64,000 nt of DNA from assembly GCF_001368815.1 (NCBI RefSeq), contig NZ_CTEI01000001.1, positions 1,550,001 through 1,614,000 on the forward strand, given 5' to 3'. A program made the translations under genes and the position numbers. The notes below the pieces were generated by a model that had not been told where the DNA came from, did no database searches, and worked only from the letters and a program-made list of their open reading frames with translations. This DNA is from Paraliobacillus sp. PM-2 (GTDB lineage: Bacteria > Bacillota > Bacilli > Bacillales > Amphibacillaceae). Shown piece after piece: positions 60,915 to 64,000 of the stretch; position 1 is the stretch's first letter; the number at the start of each line of letters is the position of its first letter.

Positions 60915-63900
60915 TTAATTATATTTCTTCTTAAACATGAAAACCAAAGACCCAATAACAAGTAATAACATTCCTACTAATAAAAAGTTAAAGATATCGC
61001 TCGCTGTGTCTGGTAATTCCTTATCTTCATCTAAATCATTGACATTATCTGATACATTAGTTAATGCAGATAGTGCTTGATTTAAATGACTTGTTGCTTG
61101 ATCTACTTCTTCTTGAGAAACCTCATCTTTACCTAATATTTCATTTGCTGCTAATAAAGCTGTAGCAAAGCCATTCCAACTATCTACCGTATAGTCTGAC
61201 TCTACCTTTTCTTGTGCAACAGATATGGCTTTTTCTAATTCGGATTTATCTACGTCAACTTCTTCGGCCTTTTTTTCTAATTGTTTAATCGCCTTCTCCA
61301 AAGTTGACACCGCATCGTCTACGGCTTCTTGAGTAGCCTTGTCCTTGTCTAATAGCTCGTTCGCTTCTGCCAAAGCAGTGGCAAACGTTTTCCAACTATC
61401 TACAGTAAAATCTGACTCTACTTTTTCCTTTGCAATAGATACGGTTTTTTCTAACTTAGACTTATCTACCTCAACTTCTTCAGGCTTTTCTTCTAATTGT
61501 TTGATTGCTTCATCTAAGTATCTTACGGCTTTATCTATTTCTTCTTGTGATGCAGTGTCATTCGCTAACACTACCTCAGCATCTGTAATTGCTTCTTCTA
61601 AAACCTGAACCGATGCTTCCGTCTTGTTTGTTGTATCTATAGACGTCGCTTCTTGCACTTTGTTTGTAAGAGCACTTTTATCCACTACATTCTTTTTGTA
61701 CAGATTAAACTCTGCACCAGATCCAAGTTCCTGATCTACATCAGCTCCAGCTGAAACAATTCTAAAATTAATGTAGGATGCTTCAACTGGTTCTTCGAAA
61801 TTAACGTATTTGACCGTATTATCAAAGTCATCTCCGTCATTCCAATCCATTTCAGCTCTCATGACTAATACAGCATCTTCTGAACTATTACCAGCGTAAA
61901 GCTCAAACACATTTACTCTTCCATTGTATTGATTTTTACCTGTATAGCTTTTATCTTGTCTTGGTAGATAGGAGAACCCTTCCAAGGTTAGTTTTTCACC
62001 TAAATCAACCTCTACGTCATACGGCCATTCCATAGGTGTATCCCCCGTCCAATCGGAATGCCAGTGGGTAGATTGGTCTCCATCAAACATTTGCTCAATT
62101 GGTGATTGGGCATAACTACTGCTTGCTGTATAGCTCCAATCGTTTCTGTCATAAGCTTTCACATTCTCTGGGATTTCTCCACCAACAAGAGGTATCTCTT
62201 GTTCATCTTCGTTATCTTTTTTGATTTTTTCTACTTTTATTTCATGAATCGTAGGTGCTTTTCCATCTTCCCACTCTATCTTTATATCAAGAATATTTTC
62301 AATGTCGCTAGTATCATAGTAGCTATAACCAGAATCAACTGTGCCAAGCTCGGTCCAACCATCAGTTGTACGAACAGAAACAGTACCATTAGATAGTTTG
62401 GTTGGATCCTCTAATAGTGTAATACCTGTAATTTCTTTTTCTACCTCACCAACGTGATACAAAACCTCACCAGCATCTTCATTTGTTGGTTTGAATTTTG
62501 TCGTTAGTTTTCCATCAATGATATTCTCTACACCACGACCAATAGAAGCATCTGATTCAGTTGTAATGGTAGGGTCATTTATTTCTGGAAACAGTTCGCC
62601 ATCATTAATTACAATCTCTTGCATTTTAAGCCAATTACCTGTTCCAACTTTTGTCCGAGTAATTTTAAAGCGTAAAAACTTTGCATTTTTGTCTAAGTTT
62701 CTCACTTCTTTATAACGATATGGCACTTCTAGATTGGTGAATACATCTGCTACACCATCTTCATCGGTTTCTTCCCCTGCATTAGGTCCATCTTGGTTTC
62801 CGATAGTCATTACAGTATCCCATTTTTCTCCATCCAATGATGCTTCTATCACAGCATGTCGTGGGAAATCCCCTTCTCCTTCTCCGACATATAGCTTTAG
62901 GCTTTCCAATGGGATAACTTGACCTAAATCATAAGTAATATGCTGCCCTTTCGATTGGGCACTATCTGTCCATGTATAGGTCGATAAATCTCCATCTAAT
63001 AAATTTAACGGAGATGACTCCCAAAAACCAAGGTTTGTTTCAAGTACTGATTTTTCTTCCACCTCATAAGATAACACCTTAAAGTTATCCAAACTAAAGG
63101 TAATGGATTCTGATCCTTTATTGATTAATCTCACATACCTTGCATCCTGCGTTTCAGTTGCATCTTTAACTGTGTTCCACTCCATACCATTTAGGGAGGA
63201 CTGTAGTGTTATCCCCTCTATTGATGGTGCTTCAATGCTTGTTACATCCTTAATTCTACTTAATTTAACTCCAACATACTCATTTGAATCTAATGTAACC
63301 TTATTGGTTCCATCAATAGTGGTCATTGCAAGCTCTTCCGTAAGTGGTAAATCTTTATATTCTTCCACGTTTGTGAATATACTTGCTGCATTTTTCTTTT
63401 TTTGCATATCCATTGCTTCTTCAAATTGTGTTGCAATTTGGTTCTCTAAATTATTGGTAAATGGTTGAAGTCTTTTAGCTGCTGGTTTTGCCTTCATTGT
63501 TCCATCTATCAAAGGACGATCATAGTTAAGGCTTTGAGCACGCAATGCTGATGCTCTAGAATAACTGTTCCACACCGCTTCTTTATCACCATCTTCAACA
63601 CCAATTGAAGCATCCAAGTATTCTATATCAGCAAGAACCATATCTCGTAATGCTTTTACAAATGGCTCTAACTCCTCTTTTAAATCCTCATTCTTAGTTG
63701 TTGCTAAAAATTCATCACCAGCATCTGCAATCTCTTGTAACTCTTCAATTAATAAAGGAGCTTCATCTTTTATAGAATCGCCGTCATTAATTTTTGTTGT
63801 TATCGTATTTAACAAATCTTTAATGTCTTCACTTTCTTCAAGTTGTATGACACTATCAGCTTCTGACATATGTTTTGCTAGTGTATGGAATGCTTCAGTA

Positions 63901-64000
63901 GCATTTGGTTCCACATACTTCATACTGTCATTCCAACTTTTCTCGTCATTAAATGATTCTGTATTCCATGTGTAGTCTGCTACGGCAAAAATTGATACCT
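60915..64000 (-). CDS. Wall-anchored GH84 beta-N-acetylglucosaminidase copy B, C-terminal part (cut by the right window edge)
   Basis: The frame stays open past the Met at 63923 to the window edge; the extra 25 codons read FAVADYTWNTESFNDEKSWNDS, which matches the end of the GH84 barrel in copy A (FGVADYTWNVDEFNDEQSW). The catalytic residues therefore lie outside the window. What is visible (about 1028 residues): barrel end, helical domain with a conserved GDKEAVWNSYSRASALRAQ, two or more F5/8-type C domains (DGDLSTYTWTDSAQSKGQ; DGDQSTHWHSDWTGDTPMEWP), then three helical FIVAR-like repeats of a different sequence type from all other genes here, LPDTASDIFNF, a membrane helix and KKKYN. Same predicted role as copy A, with separate binding specificity. 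Confidence 0.92.
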   Translation of the reverse strand, partial: VSIFAVADYTWNTESFNDEKSWNDSMKYVEPNATEAFHTLAKHMSEADSVIQLEESEDIKDLLNTITTKINDGDSIKDEAPLLIEELQEIADAGDEFLATTKNEDLKEELEPFVKALRDMVLADIEYLDASIGVEDGDKEAVWNSYSRASALRAQSLNYDRPLIDGTMKAKPAAKRLQPFTNNLENQIATQFEEAMDMQKKKNAASIFTNVEEYKDLPLTEELAMTTIDGTNKVTLDSNEYVGVKLSRIKDVTSIEAPSIEGITLQSSLNGMEWNTVKDATETQDARYVRLINKGSESITFSLDNFKVLSYEVEEKSVLETNLGFWESSPLNLLDGDLSTYTWTDSAQSKGQHITYDLGQVIPLESLKLYVGEGEGDFPRHAVIEASLDGEKWDTVMTIGNQDGPNAGEETDEDGVADVFTNLEVPYRYKEVRNLDKNAKFLRFKITRTKVGTGNWLKMQEIVINDGELFPEINDPTITTESDASIGRGVENIIDGKLTTKFKPTNEDAGEVLYHVGEVEKEITGITLLEDPTKLSNGTVSVRTTDGWTELGTVDSGYSYYDTSDIENILDIKIEWEDGKAPTIHEIKVEKIKKDNEDEQEIPLVGGEIPENVKAYDRNDWSYTASSSYAQSPIEQMFDGDQSTHWHSDWTGDTPMEWPYDVEVDLGEKLTLEGFSYLPRQDKSYTGKNQYNGRVNVFELYAGNSSEDAVLVMRAEMDWNDGDDFDNTVKYVNFEEPVEASYINFRIVSAGADVDQELGSGAEFNLYKKNVVDKSALTNKVQEATSIDTTNKTEASVQVLEEAITDAEVVLANDTASQEEIDKAVRYLDEAIKQLEEKPEEVEVDKSKLEKTVSIAKEKVESDFTVDSWKTFATALAEANELLDKDKATQEAVDDAVSTLEKAIKQLEKKAEEVDVDKSELEKAISVAQEKVESDYTVDSWNGFATALLAANEILGKDEVSQEEVDQATSHLNQALSALTNVSDNVNDLDEDKELPDTASDIFNFLLVGMLLLVIGSLVFMFKKKYN

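Overview
The window is AT-rich DNA from a low-GC Gram-positive bacterium, most likely a member of the Bacillaceae. This rests on strong AGGAGG-type ribosome binding sites, frequent TTG/GTG starts, CcpA-type cre boxes, lipoprotein sugar-binding proteins, and cell-wall anchors of the LPxTA type. Almost everything is on the minus strand. The content is one coherent locus for breaking down host-type complex glycans (mucin O-glycans and related sulfated, sialylated N-acetylhexosamine chains). No rRNA, tRNA, CRISPR array, transposase or phage gene was recognised.

Layout. (1) 1-811: the start of a formylglycine-generating enzyme (FGE, runs off the left edge), a GNAT acetyltransferase remnant and a strong hairpin. 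(2) 812-8545: operon 1 (transcribed right to left): sugar-binding lipoprotein, two permeases, YesL-like membrane protein, Cys-type sulfatase, cytoplasmic GH20 hexosaminidase. (3) 8851-10095 (+): anaerobic sulfatase-maturating radical SAM enzyme (anSME) with a SEC-C tail. (4) 10215-15356: GH101 endo-alpha-N-acetylgalactosaminidase. (5) 15747-20896: operon 2: binding protein, two permeases, a 55-residue membrane protein and a second Cys-type sulfatase. (6) 21122-24458: GH112 galacto-N-biose/lacto-N-biose phosphorylase and a divergent AraC regulator. (7) 24477-31397: a foldase-like helper followed by two tandem right-handed beta-helix proteins, here proposed as a GH136 lacto-N-biosidase-like system. 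(8) 31646-64000: seven giant surface enzymes in a row: GH2, GH2, GH33 sialidase, GH84, LacZ-type GH2, a second GH101, and a second GH84 cut by the right edge.

How it may work together (inference). Wall-anchored sialidase, beta-galactosidases and GH84 hexosaminidases trim glycans. GH101 releases galacto-N-biose from core 1 O-glycans, and the beta-helix enzymes may release lacto-N-biose. The two ABC systems import the products. Inside the cell, two sulfatases without signal peptides, activated by FGE (oxygen-dependent) or anSME (oxygen-independent), would remove sulfate. GH20 and GH112 would then finish the disaccharides. Neither transporter has an ATPase gene here and no sortase is present, so both must lie elsewhere.

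The nine anchored proteins share interchangeable C-terminal modules (FIVAR repeats, acidic linker, LPNTA or LPDTA, membrane segment). These fall into sequence subtypes, which suggests repeated 3'-end exchange and duplication. Candidate cre sites lie upstream of at least seven transcription units.
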